Positions 17,056-26,507 of a DNA stretch of 64,000 nt are shown in pieces. The first letter of the stretch is position 1. Every line of letters begins with the position of its first letter. The stretch covers positions 37,958 through 101,957 of the forward strand of contig NZ_LFIO01001078.1 in assembly GCF_001187535.1 (NCBI RefSeq). The letters are read 5' to 3'. The notes under the pieces were generated by a model, which worked only from the letters and a program-made list of their open reading frames with translations, did no database searches and was not told where the DNA came from. This DNA comes from Rhizobium ecuadorense. GTDB lineage: Bacteria; Pseudomonadota; Alphaproteobacteria; Rhizobiales; Rhizobiaceae. The position numbers and the translations under genes are program-made.

Positions 17056-18171
17056 TCACGTCTGCTGTGACGAGGTCGCAGCAGAGCATTCGCCAGACCG
17101 ATCGACCTCCGACAAGCGCCGGAGCAACGCTTTCGTCCTGAAGAGGGACCAACCGCCCACCAAGGGGCATAGTGGATCTATCTCTTCGAATTTCTGAGCA
17201 TTTTTTTCCTTTTGATCATCGGTGGGCCAAGCTTTGGACAGCGCCTTGCGTGCGGCTCGCTTCGCTTTTGAAACGATTAAATTGGCCAGCACGCCCGAAG
17301 CGAGCATCGGGCTATGATCATAGATGCGCCTAAACGAGGCGGCGGCGCTGTGCCAATCTTTCAAAGCTGCAAATTTTGAGAATGCATAGAGGTGAGCCGA
17401 GGTGTGGGCGCAGCTGACGACGAAAGCGGGAAGCTCGGGGTTGCGGGAGACACATTGCTCGGTCGCCGCCAAAAGCGATCGCGCCATTCGGGATCTGTCG
17501 GCAGACATGGCTGCGGAATGAACGCGATAGCCCACCAGACCAAGTGGCACGGCCTCGATCTTGAAATGTTCGGCGGTGCGGAGTTCGAAATCGAAGTCTT
17601 CGCATCCTCCAATTCCTCGATCGGCATAGCTCGGATCGTAGCCGCCGATCTTGTCTATGACGGCGCGGCGCACCATGAAGCCGCTGCCATTGCCGACAAA
17701 GCGGAAGACGAGATGGCGCGCTAGAATCGAGTCCCTTGCGTTCACTGACGAGCCGGATCTCATGTAGTATCCCGCGGGATCGATCAAGCGGTGAAGAGCA
17801 TACACCGCGCCCCACGCGTCCGGCAGGGGATGGAGCGCTGACAGCATCCTTTCGACATAGGTGGGATGCCAGAGATCGTCTGCGTCGATGAAGGCTATAT
17901 AGCTGGACCTGGATGCCTCGATCCCGGCATTGCGCGCCGCGGCTACACCGCGATTTTCGGTCGACAGGATCGTGATCCTCGGATCAGCTGCGGCGAACTC
18001 GCGACAGATCGATGCGGTATCGTCGGTTGAGCCGTCGTCCACGACGATGATTTCGAGTGCCGAATGGGTCTGGTCGACAACCGATCGAAGTGTGGCGACG
18101 ATGAACTCTTCGGCATTGTAGGCAGGGATGACGACTGCCACCGTCAATCCGGATAGAGGCTCAGCCGCCAT
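17056..18171 (-). CDS. Family 2 glycosyltransferase
   Basis: A GT2 enzyme of about 371 residues. The GT-A domain begins LTVAVVIPAYNAEEFI, with IIVVDDGSTDDT, then FIDADDLWHP as the metal-binding DXD region, and a GG-C-ED-FD type motif (GGCEDFDFELR) in the acceptor half. The C-terminal 100 residues are basic and probably peripheral to the membrane. ATG 18171 gives an 11-base overlap with the ABC transporter gene; an in-frame ATG at 18183 is the alternative. It is the last gene of the second glycan operon and is similar in layout to the GT2 encoded at 19921-20997. Confidence 0.9.
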   Translation of the reverse strand: MAAEPLSGLTVAVVIPAYNAEEFIVATLRSVVDQTHSALEIIVVDDGSTDDTASICREFAAADPRITILSTENRGVAAARNAGIEASRSSYIAFIDADDLWHPTYVERMLSALHPLPDAWGAVYALHRLIDPAGYYMRSGSSVNARDSILARHLVFRFVGNGSGFMVRRAVIDKIGGYDPSYADRGIGGCEDFDFELRTAEHFKIEAVPLGLVGYRVHSAAMSADRSRMARSLLAATEQCVSRNPELPAFVVSCAHTSAHLYAFSKFAALKDWHSAAASFRRIYDHSPMLASGVLANLIVSKAKRAARKALSKAWPTDDQKEKNAQKFEEIDPLCPLVGGWSLFRTKALLRRLSEVDRSGECSAATSSQQT

Positions 18172-19924
18172 AGAGCAACCCATCCGCTGTTGTGGCCGGA
18201 CGCAGGTCGATCCGGTTCTTCATCAACCTTGCGACCGACGGGCGATGGCTGACGACGATCAGGGTCCGGCCGTCATATTCCCTGAGCAGGAGGGAGAGCA
18301 CGCGCCCCTCCGTCTCCTCGTCGAGTGCGCTGGTCGCTTCGTCTAGGAGCAATATGTCGGGCCGGCCGGCCAGCGCCCGCGCCAGACCGATGCGCTGTCG
18401 TTGCCCACCCGAAAGCCGGATCGCTTCGTCGCCCAGCCATTCGTCGAAGCCGTAGGGCAGATTCTCGATGAATTCGGTGGCGCAGGCCATATCTGCCGCC
18501 CAGCGGACATCCTCCTCATGGATGTCGCGACGGAAGCGGATATTGTCGAGGACGGAGCCATCCATAAGCTCGACGTCTTGGCCCGAGACCGCGAGCAGGC
18601 GCAGCCAGCTGGATCGCTCGATAGTCGAGAGGTCCTTGCCATCGATCGTGATCCGGCCTTCGGTCGGCTGAATAAGGTCGAGGAGCATGTTGATGATCGT
18701 AGTTTTGCCGGAGCCGCTGGGTCCGGTCAGAGCCGTGGTCTCGCCTGCCCTGATCGAGAAGCTGGCATGACGCACGGCAGGCATTCTGGCCTCTTCGTAG
18801 AAGAAGGATACATCGTGGAAAACGATCTCCTGTTTTAGATGTCGCAGTTCCTCTCCGCCTGCAGTTTTCCTGGCGTCGTCCTGTTCCGCGATCAGCGCGA
18901 GCACGTTTTGCAGTGAGGCCTCGATTTCATGCAAGCGCAGCAGCTGGGAATCGAATTGCTTGATATGTGGCTGGAGCCTGTAAAGAAGTATCGTGGCAGA
19001 CAGGGCGGCCCGAAAATCGACCGGCAGGACCTGCGAGGACAGGATGATCGTCAGGATCACCCCGAATGTCAGCGTTTCGCTCAGAAGCGACGTTGCTGCC
19101 CCCATCCGATCCGAACGGCGCCAGGTTTCCCCCACTGTCTTGGACAAGGTTTCGAAAATACCTTTGTGGTCGTCTTCCAGACCGAAGCTCTTCACCGCCT
19201 TTAACGTCTGCAATGTGGTCCAGCTCAGATGGGTCAATTCTTCCAGAGCTGAAAGACTGGCGGCGCCAAGACGGCGATAGGCAGCTGCAAACAAGCCGAG
19301 GCTGAGGTTATGGACGACGCCGAACATCACCGCGAGCACAGCAATCGGCCATGCCATTACGAGCATTCCGATCCCGAAGATGATGATGGTCCCGAGACTG
19401 ATTCCCAGGCGCACAAGGCCGGTATGAGCGGAGGCCACGGAATAGGATTCGGTGGCGATGACATTGATCAGATCGCTGCGCTCATAGCGTTGAAATCGCT
19501 GGAAGGGGATCGTCAGAATCTTTGCGTAAAGACGGTGACGAATACTCTCGCTGATCTGATGGCTTACGGTGCTTGCGATGATGTCGTTGACGAAGCCCAG
19601 AATGATCCTCAGGATGATCGCGCAGATCAGCACGGCGACTAGCATCGACTTCGTGATGGAAGATTCCAATCCGCCAAAGTATGCCGGTAGCCAGGCGACG
19701 GACCCGGAAGCAGGGCTTTGTTGGCTGAGGGCAAAAACGAGGCTGACCAGCAAGGTTATCCCCACCATTTCCGATAGCCCGGTCAGGATACCGATGACGA
19801 TCAGGACGGAGGTTTTCAACCGGAGCGAGGGAACGAGCTCCAGAAGTTCGCGGAAACGCGCTGCGACAATAACGTTGAAGGCGCCCCACGACCTGCGGAG
19901 AACGGGTTTCCGTAGCGTCATCAT
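18161..19924 (-). CDS. ABC exporter, fused membrane and ATPase domains
   Basis: A 587-residue half-transporter of the MsbA/lipid-linked oligosaccharide exporter type. About six membrane helices occupy the first 330 residues, for example TSVLIVIGILTGLSEMVGIT. The ATPase follows with Walker A GPSGSGKTT, signature LSGGQRQRIGLARAL, Walker B ILLLDEATSALD and the H-loop VVSHRP. It probably moves a lipid-linked glycan or glycolipid made by this operon across the inner membrane, like PglK or MsbA. Start: the frame is open to 20050, but ATG 19924/19921 overlaps the upstream stop (TGATG), so translation is coupled. Confidence 0.93.
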   Translation of the reverse strand: MMTLRKPVLRRSWGAFNVIVAARFRELLELVPSLRLKTSVLIVIGILTGLSEMVGITLLVSLVFALSQQSPASGSVAWLPAYFGGLESSITKSMLVAVLICAIILRIILGFVNDIIASTVSHQISESIRHRLYAKILTIPFQRFQRYERSDLINVIATESYSVASAHTGLVRLGISLGTIIIFGIGMLVMAWPIAVLAVMFGVVHNLSLGLFAAAYRRLGAASLSALEELTHLSWTTLQTLKAVKSFGLEDDHKGIFETLSKTVGETWRRSDRMGAATSLLSETLTFGVILTIILSSQVLPVDFRAALSATILLYRLQPHIKQFDSQLLRLHEIEASLQNVLALIAEQDDARKTAGGEELRHLKQEIVFHDVSFFYEEARMPAVRHASFSIRAGETTALTGPSGSGKTTIINMLLDLIQPTEGRITIDGKDLSTIERSSWLRLLAVSGQDVELMDGSVLDNIRFRRDIHEEDVRWAADMACATEFIENLPYGFDEWLGDEAIRLSGGQRQRIGLARALAGRPDILLLDEATSALDEETEGRVLSLLLREYDGRTLIVVSHRPSVARLMKNRIDLRPATTADGLLYGG

Positions 19925-20997
19925 AAATGATCCATCCGGGAATTGATGAGCTCGCCTGTCCGTATCGTTGGAGTGGCTGCGACAAGGTCGTAAAACGACG
20001 TGCCGATGATGGGGAGCGCCACGCTTTTCGGAGCCGCCCCTTTCGGCCACGCGTGCGACCTACGACGTATCCGTTTCAACAGTTTCCTGCGCTGCCGCTT
20101 CGCTTGGCGCCACAGATGCCTGACAGCCTGGCCGACAAGCCTTGACGGGAATCTCCTGACAAGGAGAGACGCCACTTTCCTGACCTGCCCGTAGTTGCCG
20201 CCGGCAAACGCCTTCTTGAAATACCAGCACGCCGTATGGAATTCCGCCCGGGTGGCGGCGGCGGCAAGATCGGGATGGCGCCGCTTCACGTCTGCCATCA
20301 CCAGAGCGTGGGATTTCAGCATGCGCGAGGCGTTGCTCGACATGTTGCCTGCGGTAAAACGATAACCGGTCAGGAAATCGGGAGCCACTGCAAAGGGTAG
20401 TCTTTCAGCCAATGCGAGATAGAGCTTCAGGTCCTCGCATCCCTCGGCTCCCTGATCACGCAGGGCAGAATCATAACCCCCGCATGCCAGGACTTCCGCC
20501 CGCGGCATGAGGGGGGTGCTGCCGTTGCCGATGAAATTTTCCCCGACCAATATTTCGAAGACGTCGCCCTCATAGAGCACGGGACCCGAGTGGCTGAAAA
20601 TCACGTCGTTCCCGTCGATTGCTGCGTACCAGTTGTAGGCGACGCCGTGGCCTGTCGACAATTTCCCGAGCGCGCGGACTTGCATCTCGATTTTTAGAGG
20701 GTGCCAGAGGTCATCGGCATCGATCGGTGCGATGTAGCTGCCGCGGGCCTCTTCTATACCGTAGTTGCGGGCAAGGGCGACGCCGCCGTTTTGCTGGCGA
20801 AGGACACGAACGCGCGGGTCAGAAAGGCGATATTGTGTCGCCAGTTCGAATGTTTCGTCCCGCGATCCATCGTCCACGACGAGTATCTCGAGGTGTTCAT
20901 AGGTTTGGGCCGAGACGCTTCGCAGCGTTTGCACGAGGGTCGCCTCCGCATTGTACGCGGGAATGATGACGGTCACCAAAGGAGGGTCAATGATCAT
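19921..20997 (-). CDS. Family 2 glycosyltransferase
   Basis: A 358-residue GT2 enzyme: VTVIIPAYNAEATLVQTLRS, ILVVDDGSRDET, APIDADDLWHP and QGAEGCEDLKLYLALAE. The C-terminal segment is strongly basic (RQAKRQRRKLLKRIRRR), suggesting membrane contact. It has the same architecture as the GT2 encoded at 17056-18171 and the two may be paralogues. Only 4 bases separate its ATG from the stop of the large fusion protein, and its own stop overlaps the ABC exporter start. Confidence 0.9.
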   Translation of the reverse strand: MIIDPPLVTVIIPAYNAEATLVQTLRSVSAQTYEHLEILVVDDGSRDETFELATQYRLSDPRVRVLRQQNGGVALARNYGIEEARGSYIAPIDADDLWHPLKIEMQVRALGKLSTGHGVAYNWYAAIDGNDVIFSHSGPVLYEGDVFEILVGENFIGNGSTPLMPRAEVLACGGYDSALRDQGAEGCEDLKLYLALAERLPFAVAPDFLTGYRFTAGNMSSNASRMLKSHALVMADVKRRHPDLAAAATRAEFHTACWYFKKAFAGGNYGQVRKVASLLVRRFPSRLVGQAVRHLWRQAKRQRRKLLKRIRRRSHAWPKGAAPKSVALPIIGTSFYDLVAATPTIRTGELINSRMDHL

Positions 20998-21001
20998 GGC
21001 A

Positions 21002-24000
21002 TTATCCGATAAAGGCGTTGGGATGGCCCATCAGTTCGGCAAACGCCGTGATGGGTAAATCGCCGCGTACCTCGAGGCGCGGGAGTGACAGCAGCTTGTC
21101 CGAAAAGCCCGCTTTTGCCGGCCTGGTGGTGAAGCCAATTTGATATCCCGCCTCGGCCAGAATTCCGGGAACACGGAAATCGGTGCAGCCGAAGGGGAGA
21201 GCGATAGATGTCGTGGCCGCGCCGAGCCGGTTCTCCAGCGTCTTGCGAGAATGAACCGCTTCGGCCAGTAGCGTGGCGTTATCCAGCGCACTCGCCGGCG
21301 TGTGGGTTTCCAGATGAGACCCAAATCGGATGCCCTTTCGATGGAGATCCTCAATGTCGTTCCAAGACATCAGAGGGGCTGGCTCACCGTAAGCGGCATC
21401 CCAATCCGATCGGCCGCCCACTTTGTCCGTCACGACGAAGACGTCGGCGCTGAAGCCGTTCTCTACAAGGATGGGATAGGCTTCGGTAAAAAAATCGAGA
21501 TAGGCATCATCGAAGGTCAGGACGACCGGCCGCCCCTGTATCGGCTTTCCCACCTGAAGCAGATGGGCCAGCGCATCGGCCGTCAGCCCATAGTAGCCCT
21601 GCCGCCGGAGAAACTGCATCTGCTGGCGGAACATCTCCGGCGCGATCCGGAAACGCCGCAGCCGATCGGGACCTTCGCGCGCGATTCTGTGATACATCAA
21701 CACCGGGATCGAGGTCGTCACTTCGTTCGACCACGCCGCCACTCGTTCGACACCGGCCGGTCCCCAGATGATGCTCTTGGCCACCTCCGTGTCCAATGGG
21801 ACACCGTGCCGTTCAATCCGCAGTGTGTGTACGGACGTTTCACGCTTGCGGAACCGATGAATGGCGTAAAGCTCGGTCTCGATCGTTTCTTCCAGGGTAA
21901 GGTCCGGCAGGTTCGAAAAGACTTTCCTGATGGTGCCGACACCGAACGGATTGTCCCAATCGAAACCGGTCCTTTCGGGCTCGTCTCGCCGGAGATGGGC
22001 GTGAGCGGTAATCAGACAGCCGCCTGGCTTCAGTGCTGCGGCAATCTTTCGGCAGACCCGCTCCAAGACCTGTTCGTCATCCATGTAATAGAGGACTTCC
22101 GAGCAGACGATCAGGTCCTGTCCGCCAGGAATGTCGTCGCCTGCGAAGTCCAGGACACGAAACTCGGCATTCCCCCACTCTCGGCATCGCTCGGATGCTC
22201 TTTCGATCGCACGACGCGAGATGTCCGTTGCCGTCAGCGTCCCGACCTTTTGCGCAAGCTTGGCGGAGAATATCCCCTCCGCACAGGCAAGTTCCAATGC
22301 CTTGCCTATCCCTTCCGGGACAAGGCCCAGCGTCTGCTCGTATTTGACCTGTTCGTAGATCGACACGTAGTTCCATGGGTCGGGATGCTCAAAGACCCGT
22401 TCCCAATATTCCTCTTTGGAAGCGGCCTCTGACAAAAGGGCTTCCTTTCCCGTTTTTTTTCCGCGGCGCTCGGCTAACACCGCGCCATGCAAGCGCTCAT
22501 CTTGCCGATCTGCCTTCGAAAGGCGCTGGTCATCCGTTTCCCCGTCGCCTGCCAGAGATTTTATAAGAGCTGCGTCGCGCGTTGACTGGACAAGGCGGCC
22601 GAGGCGTCCCCGCCGTCGTCCTCCCCGACGAAGAATCCCAAGGAAGCCTCTATAGTTACGCAAGGTTTCGAATAACCAGTGGCGCGCATAGGCGAAGGTC
22701 CTGGGCGTGGGCAGCCGACCGCCTGCATGCATGTCCCGGACGATCAGGCGAACCAATGCGCCGACCGACAGATCTCCCCATAGCGGCCCCACGTGGGCAC
22801 CGATATGTTTCTGTCCAGACGAAAGCTGCAGTACCAGCGTATCGGCTTCGACGGCCTTGGTAATCTTCGCGAGCTTGTTGACGTCGACGCCCACAGTCTG
22901 GACGCGTCCGAGCTTAAAAGAACGCGAGACGGCTTCTGATGAAAGCCGCCAGGCAAGAAGCTGCTCTGTCTTTCGTGCGGTTCCGGCCAGCGAATGGCTT
23001 TCGATGAGGGCGAGGAGCCGCGCGACTGCCGGTGCCCACGAGTCCATCAGGTCGATCAGGGCGGCAGTATTCTCAACCGATTGGCCCGTCTGCAACCCAT
23101 GAAGGATGGCCACCGCCATCATGTCTTCGTGGCCCGAGCCATCGGGAAATTCCGGCAGAAGCTCGGCCAGGTCCTTGGGATCGGTTTCCGCACAAAGATG
23201 CATCGACGCGATCCAAATGAAGACGCGAAGCTGGCTAAGGGCGGGCTTCGGCCAAGCGTCGTCCTCGCCCTGCGTCGGCAAGCTCCGCTCAACTTGCAAG
23301 GCCCGCGCCCTTTCCGTCACGACAATCGCGTCCCGCATCATCCTAATCGGATCGGACGATAGAGAGCCGGCCTTCATTCGATAGAAGGCCAGGCATTTGT
23401 CCACCCGCTGGAATCGAGCCCCGGCGAACGCCATGCGAAGCCAGAGATCCCAGTCCTCGCAGGTTTGTAATGTGACATCCATGCCGCCCAGTTCCGTAAA
23501 AAGGCGCTTGGGAAAGACTGCCGTATGAATGGCCAGAGCGCAAATTGACGAAAATTGTTGGATTGCACGATCTCCGGTAAGATCATGCGCCTGCTCGATC
23601 TTTTGCATCCGGCCGTCGGCCGTGACGCGGCGATAGCTGCAATGGGCGATTAGTGGCTGAGACTGGTTGCTGGCGATCGGCAGCATGCTTTCGTTGAAGG
23701 CGGGATCCAGCCAGTCGTCGGCATCGAGCATGCAGAGGAGAGGCGCAGCGGCAAGCTGAGCGGCTGCATTGCGTGCGGCGGCGGCACCGGCATTCAGTTG
23801 ACGGTAAAGCGTAATCCGCCCGTCCGCGTTGGCAAGGCTTTCAAGGACCTCCCAAGTCCCGTCGGTCGAGCCGTCATCCACCACGACCGCCTGCCAGTTC
23901 GATATCGTCTGATTTTGCAGGCTGCCCAGACAATCCGACAGCGTACCGGCGGCATTATAGGCCGGGATGAGAAAAGAGATCGCAGGTCTCGACGCCGTCA

Positions 24001-24004
24001 CCAT
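21002..24004 (-). CDS. GT2 / NodS-like methyltransferase / NodB-like deacetylase fusion
   Basis: A 1000-residue three-domain protein. Residues 1 to about 250 are a GT2 glycosyltransferase (SFLIPAYNAAGTLSDCLGS, VVVDDGSTDGT, MLDADDWLDP). Residues about 529-725 are a SAM methyltransferase of the NodS type (ALELACAEGIFSAKLA, LIVCSEVLYYMDD, AALKPGGCLITAHAHLRRDE). Residues about 764-1000 are a polysaccharide deacetylase of the NodB type: PVLMYHRI, TFDDAY with the metal and catalytic aspartates, the HLETH zinc motif and ALPFG. ATG 24004 overlaps the previous gene by 7 bases; the frame is open further upstream but that part is shadow. It may add an amino sugar, remove its N-acetyl and N-methylate the product, by analogy with Nod-factor enzymes; that order is inference. 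Confidence 0.93.
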   Translation of the reverse strand: MVTASRPAISFLIPAYNAAGTLSDCLGSLQNQTISNWQAVVVDDGSTDGTWEVLESLANADGRITLYRQLNAGAAAARNAAAQLAAAPLLCMLDADDWLDPAFNESMLPIASNQSQPLIAHCSYRRVTADGRMQKIEQAHDLTGDRAIQQFSSICALAIHTAVFPKRLFTELGGMDVTLQTCEDWDLWLRMAFAGARFQRVDKCLAFYRMKAGSLSSDPIRMMRDAIVVTERARALQVERSLPTQGEDDAWPKPALSQLRVFIWIASMHLCAETDPKDLAELLPEFPDGSGHEDMMAVAILHGLQTGQSVENTAALIDLMDSWAPAVARLLALIESHSLAGTARKTEQLLAWRLSSEAVSRSFKLGRVQTVGVDVNKLAKITKAVEADTLVLQLSSGQKHIGAHVGPLWGDLSVGALVRLIVRDMHAGGRLPTPRTFAYARHWLFETLRNYRGFLGILRRGGRRRGRLGRLVQSTRDAALIKSLAGDGETDDQRLSKADRQDERLHGAVLAERRGKKTGKEALLSEAASKEEYWERVFEHPDPWNYVSIYEQVKYEQTLGLVPEGIGKALELACAEGIFSAKLAQKVGTLTATDISRRAIERASERCREWGNAEFRVLDFAGDDIPGGQDLIVCSEVLYYMDDEQVLERVCRKIAAALKPGGCLITAHAHLRRDEPERTGFDWDNPFGVGTIRKVFSNLPDLTLEETIETELYAIHRFRKRETSVHTLRIERHGVPLDTEVAKSIIWGPAGVERVAAWSNEVTTSIPVLMYHRIAREGPDRLRRFRIAPEMFRQQMQFLRRQGYYGLTADALAHLLQVGKPIQGRPVVLTFDDAYLDFFTEAYPILVENGFSADVFVVTDKVGGRSDWDAAYGEPAPLMSWNDIEDLHRKGIRFGSHLETHTPASALDNATLLAEAVHSRKTLENRLGAATTSIALPFGCTDFRVPGILAEAGYQIGFTTRPAKAGFSDKLLSLPRLEVRGDLPITAFAELMGHPNAFIG

Positions 24005-25176
24005 GGCTGCATTTTCCAGCGGCCGAGAAGATAAAATGCGCCCTGCAGGCTCCCCAGAACCTCTTCCTTCAGAAAGAAGTTGTCCGAAGTCGCTCCGCGT
24101 TCGAGCCGCTTCGCGAACCTTTTGAGATGATACCAGGGGAGCGACATCAGCATGCGGCGCAGATTGCCCAGCTTGCCGGTGTTCTGGTACTGGATCAGCA
24201 GCGCAGCGACATGGCCTTTCATATATTGATGGATCTGTTTTGCCAGCCCTTCCATGTCCTTGCGGTGAAAATGCCACGAAACCGCGGTCGGCTCGTAGCG
24301 GCAAGTATGGCCATGATGGAGAAGCCGATCCCAGAATTCGGAGTCGTCGGAACACCCAGCCGCCCCCGCGCCGAGTCGGACGTCGAATAATCCGCATTCA
24401 TCGAACACTTTGCGACGAAACGCCTGGCTTGCTCCTGCGCCGACCATCGACATGGGATTTTTATGCCGCTTATGCCGGCGGTAGAAGTGCCGATCGAAGT
24501 CCCTGCGCCGATAGCCTCGGCCGAACCCCCAGTGTCTTTCGAATATCAGCTGCGCGGGCGTGGAAAGCTCTCCGGGAAGGACGAGGCCGGTGACGCACCC
24601 GATTTCGGGCTGGTCGAACCCCTTCATCAGGTTCTCGAGCCATCGTTCGTGAAGCACCACATCGTCGTCCGTGAAGGCGACGAATTCCGTCGTTGCCGCG
24701 CGCACGGCAGCGTTTCGGGCATAGTCGAGGCCGATCCTATCCTCACGGACATAGGTGGCGCCGGCTTCTTCCACCACGCGACGGGTTGCATCGCCTGAGG
24801 AGGCATTGTCGACCACGATGATGGCGACGGGACGGAGCGATTGTTCGGGGATCGAGGCGAGGCACCGGCGCAGTTCCTCCGGCCGGTCCTTGGTGCAGAT
24901 CAGAATGCTGACATCGCGATTGCGCAGAGGCGTTTGCGCGACTTGGGCGAAATGCTCGAGCGTATCCGGCCGCACGGCACGCTCGGCCAGTGCCGCCGCC
25001 GTCTCCGGCTTTTCGATATATGCCTGTCCGACCGGAAGACCATCCGACAGAAAGACCACCAGCCCGTCGGAGAGCGGCGACGACACGGCGTCGATATGGC
25101 CGGAGGCCAGATCGAGATAGTGGATCGGTACGGGGAAATTCACATCCTTCAAATCGGACGGTATTGATTCACGCAT
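23998..25176 (-). CDS. Family 2 glycosyltransferase
   Basis: A 392-residue protein. About 85 N-terminal residues of unknown type precede a GT2 domain: VSILICTKDRPEELRRCL, IIVVDNASSGDAT, AFTDDDVVLHERWLE, and SDDSEFWDRLLHHGH on the acceptor side. The N-terminal extension also occurs in other GT2 enzymes of succinoglycan-like loci. ATG 25176 has GAGAGA six bases upstream; ATGs at 25182 and 25206 are alternatives. The stop overlaps the start of the fusion-protein gene, so the two should be made together. Confidence 0.88.
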   Translation of the reverse strand: MRESIPSDLKDVNFPVPIHYLDLASGHIDAVSSPLSDGLVVFLSDGLPVGQAYIEKPETAAALAERAVRPDTLEHFAQVAQTPLRNRDVSILICTKDRPEELRRCLASIPEQSLRPVAIIVVDNASSGDATRRVVEEAGATYVREDRIGLDYARNAAVRAATTEFVAFTDDDVVLHERWLENLMKGFDQPEIGCVTGLVLPGELSTPAQLIFERHWGFGRGYRRRDFDRHFYRRHKRHKNPMSMVGAGASQAFRRKVFDECGLFDVRLGAGAAGCSDDSEFWDRLLHHGHTCRYEPTAVSWHFHRKDMEGLAKQIHQYMKGHVAALLIQYQNTGKLGNLRRMLMSLPWYHLKRFAKRLERGATSDNFFLKEEVLGSLQGAFYLLGRWKMQPW

Positions 25177-25248
25177 TACCATTCTCTCAAATCGTACCGT
25201 GAGCATACGCCGCGCCGTCCCAGGCGCGACGCCCGCAAGCCGTGATGA

Positions 25249-26205
25249 TTATTCCGCCGCGCCGAGCTTTATTTTTGCCCGGAACCAGTCGAGCGTCATG
25301 GCGACGCCCTGCTCGTAGCTGATCTTGCACGACCATTCCGGCATGACGTAGTTCGCATTGGTCAGGTCGGGCCGCCTGTTGGTGGGATCCTGCGGCGGTG
25401 ACGGCTCGAAGACGATCGGTACGCCGCCGACTAGCTTGGACACATATTGGGCGACTTCGAGAACCGAAATCTCGCGATCGTTGCCGACGTTCAGAGGTCC
25501 CTTGTAGTCGGTTTCATCGATCCAGAAATATCGTGCGAAACCATCGACGACGTCGTCGACATAGCCCCAGCTGCGCGATTGCTTGCCGTCGCCGAACACG
25601 GTGATCGGCCGGCCCGCCAGCGCCTGGGTGATGAAATTGGAGACGGCGCGGCCGTCATCGGGCCGTGTGCGCGGACCGTAAATGTTGAAGGGACGGACGA
25701 CCTTGAGGTCGAGCCCCTGGGTGCGCTGCATTTCGAACAGCAGCGATTCCGTGCAGCGCTTGCTCTCGTCGTAGGACGAGCGCGGTCCGGTGCAATCCAC
25801 CTGGCCCTTGTAGGATTCCGGCTGCGGCGACACCAGAGGGTCGCCATAAACTTCGGAGGTCGAGGTGAAGCCGAAGCGACCGCCCTTCTTCAAGAGCTCC
25901 AGCAGCCGGAATGCCCCGAGAAGATTGGCGGAAATCGTCCTCTTCGGTTCCTTCATATACCATGGCGGCGATGCCGGGGACGCCAGATGGTAGATTTCAT
26001 CGAACTTCTCCGACGTCTGCAGCGTCTCGACGTCCGATTTCACGAAGTGGAAACGGGGATCTCTGATGTGGGCGATATTGTCGAAAAGTCCGGTCCAGAG
26101 GTTGTCAACAACGACCAGTTTCTGGACGTCGGTTCTAAGTAAAAGCCGGTCACACAAATGCGATCCGATAAATCCAGCCCCGCCAGAAATCAATACGCTT
26201 TTCAT
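25249..26205 (-). CDS. uxs: UDP-glucuronate decarboxylase (UDP-xylose synthase)
   Basis: An extended SDR enzyme of 318 residues that converts UDP-glucuronate to UDP-xylose. The NAD-binding GGAGFIGSH is at residues 8-16, TSTSEVYGDP near 114-123, and the catalytic Y145-x3-K149 in SSYDESKR. RPFNIYGPRTRPDDGR and GDGKQSRSWGYVDD are the UXS-type substrate segments rather than the dTDP-glucose dehydratase ones. It is the first gene of the second glycan operon and supplies its nucleotide sugar, so xylose is probably part of the product. A UDP-apiose/xylose-type activity cannot be excluded from sequence alone. Confidence 0.92.
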   Translation of the reverse strand: MKSVLISGGAGFIGSHLCDRLLLRTDVQKLVVVDNLWTGLFDNIAHIRDPRFHFVKSDVETLQTSEKFDEIYHLASPASPPWYMKEPKRTISANLLGAFRLLELLKKGGRFGFTSTSEVYGDPLVSPQPESYKGQVDCTGPRSSYDESKRCTESLLFEMQRTQGLDLKVVRPFNIYGPRTRPDDGRAVSNFITQALAGRPITVFGDGKQSRSWGYVDDVVDGFARYFWIDETDYKGPLNVGNDREISVLEVAQYVSKLVGGVPIVFEPSPPQDPTNRRPDLTNANYVMPEWSCKISYEQGVAMTLDWFRAKIKLGAAE

Positions 26206-26507
26206 TGCATTGTGCCTTGTGACGTTTGAGGTGAATGTTTATTAGCATCACCTTTAAGGCGTGGCAATTCATTAGAAGTGTTCTGGAAATTACTCGCCTA
26301 TTAATCTTAATTATTGATGCCTTTTACTTAAGGTAGTGCCGCTGGGTTCGGCAGTGGGGCGCTGCGGCAAGTCACCCACCAATCACAACGGTTTGGCTAT
26401 CACGAGCGCGCCGGCCAGCGCATCGGGCTAAAGTCCGATCCGATCTTCGCAAGCACCCTGCGGAGTTCGAGCGATGCACACCTGCGTCGGCGAGGCCTGT
26501 GTTCGGC
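26206..26507. promoter_or_regulatory. AT-rich leader of the UDP-xylose synthase operon
   Basis: About 300 bases without a gene. The part next to the operon, 26217-26335, is AT-rich with several ATTA-type runs and stands out from the surrounding GC, as a promoter or silencer target would. The left operon starts here, and the ampC gene converges from the other side. I could not assign hexamers with confidence. Confidence 0.4.
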
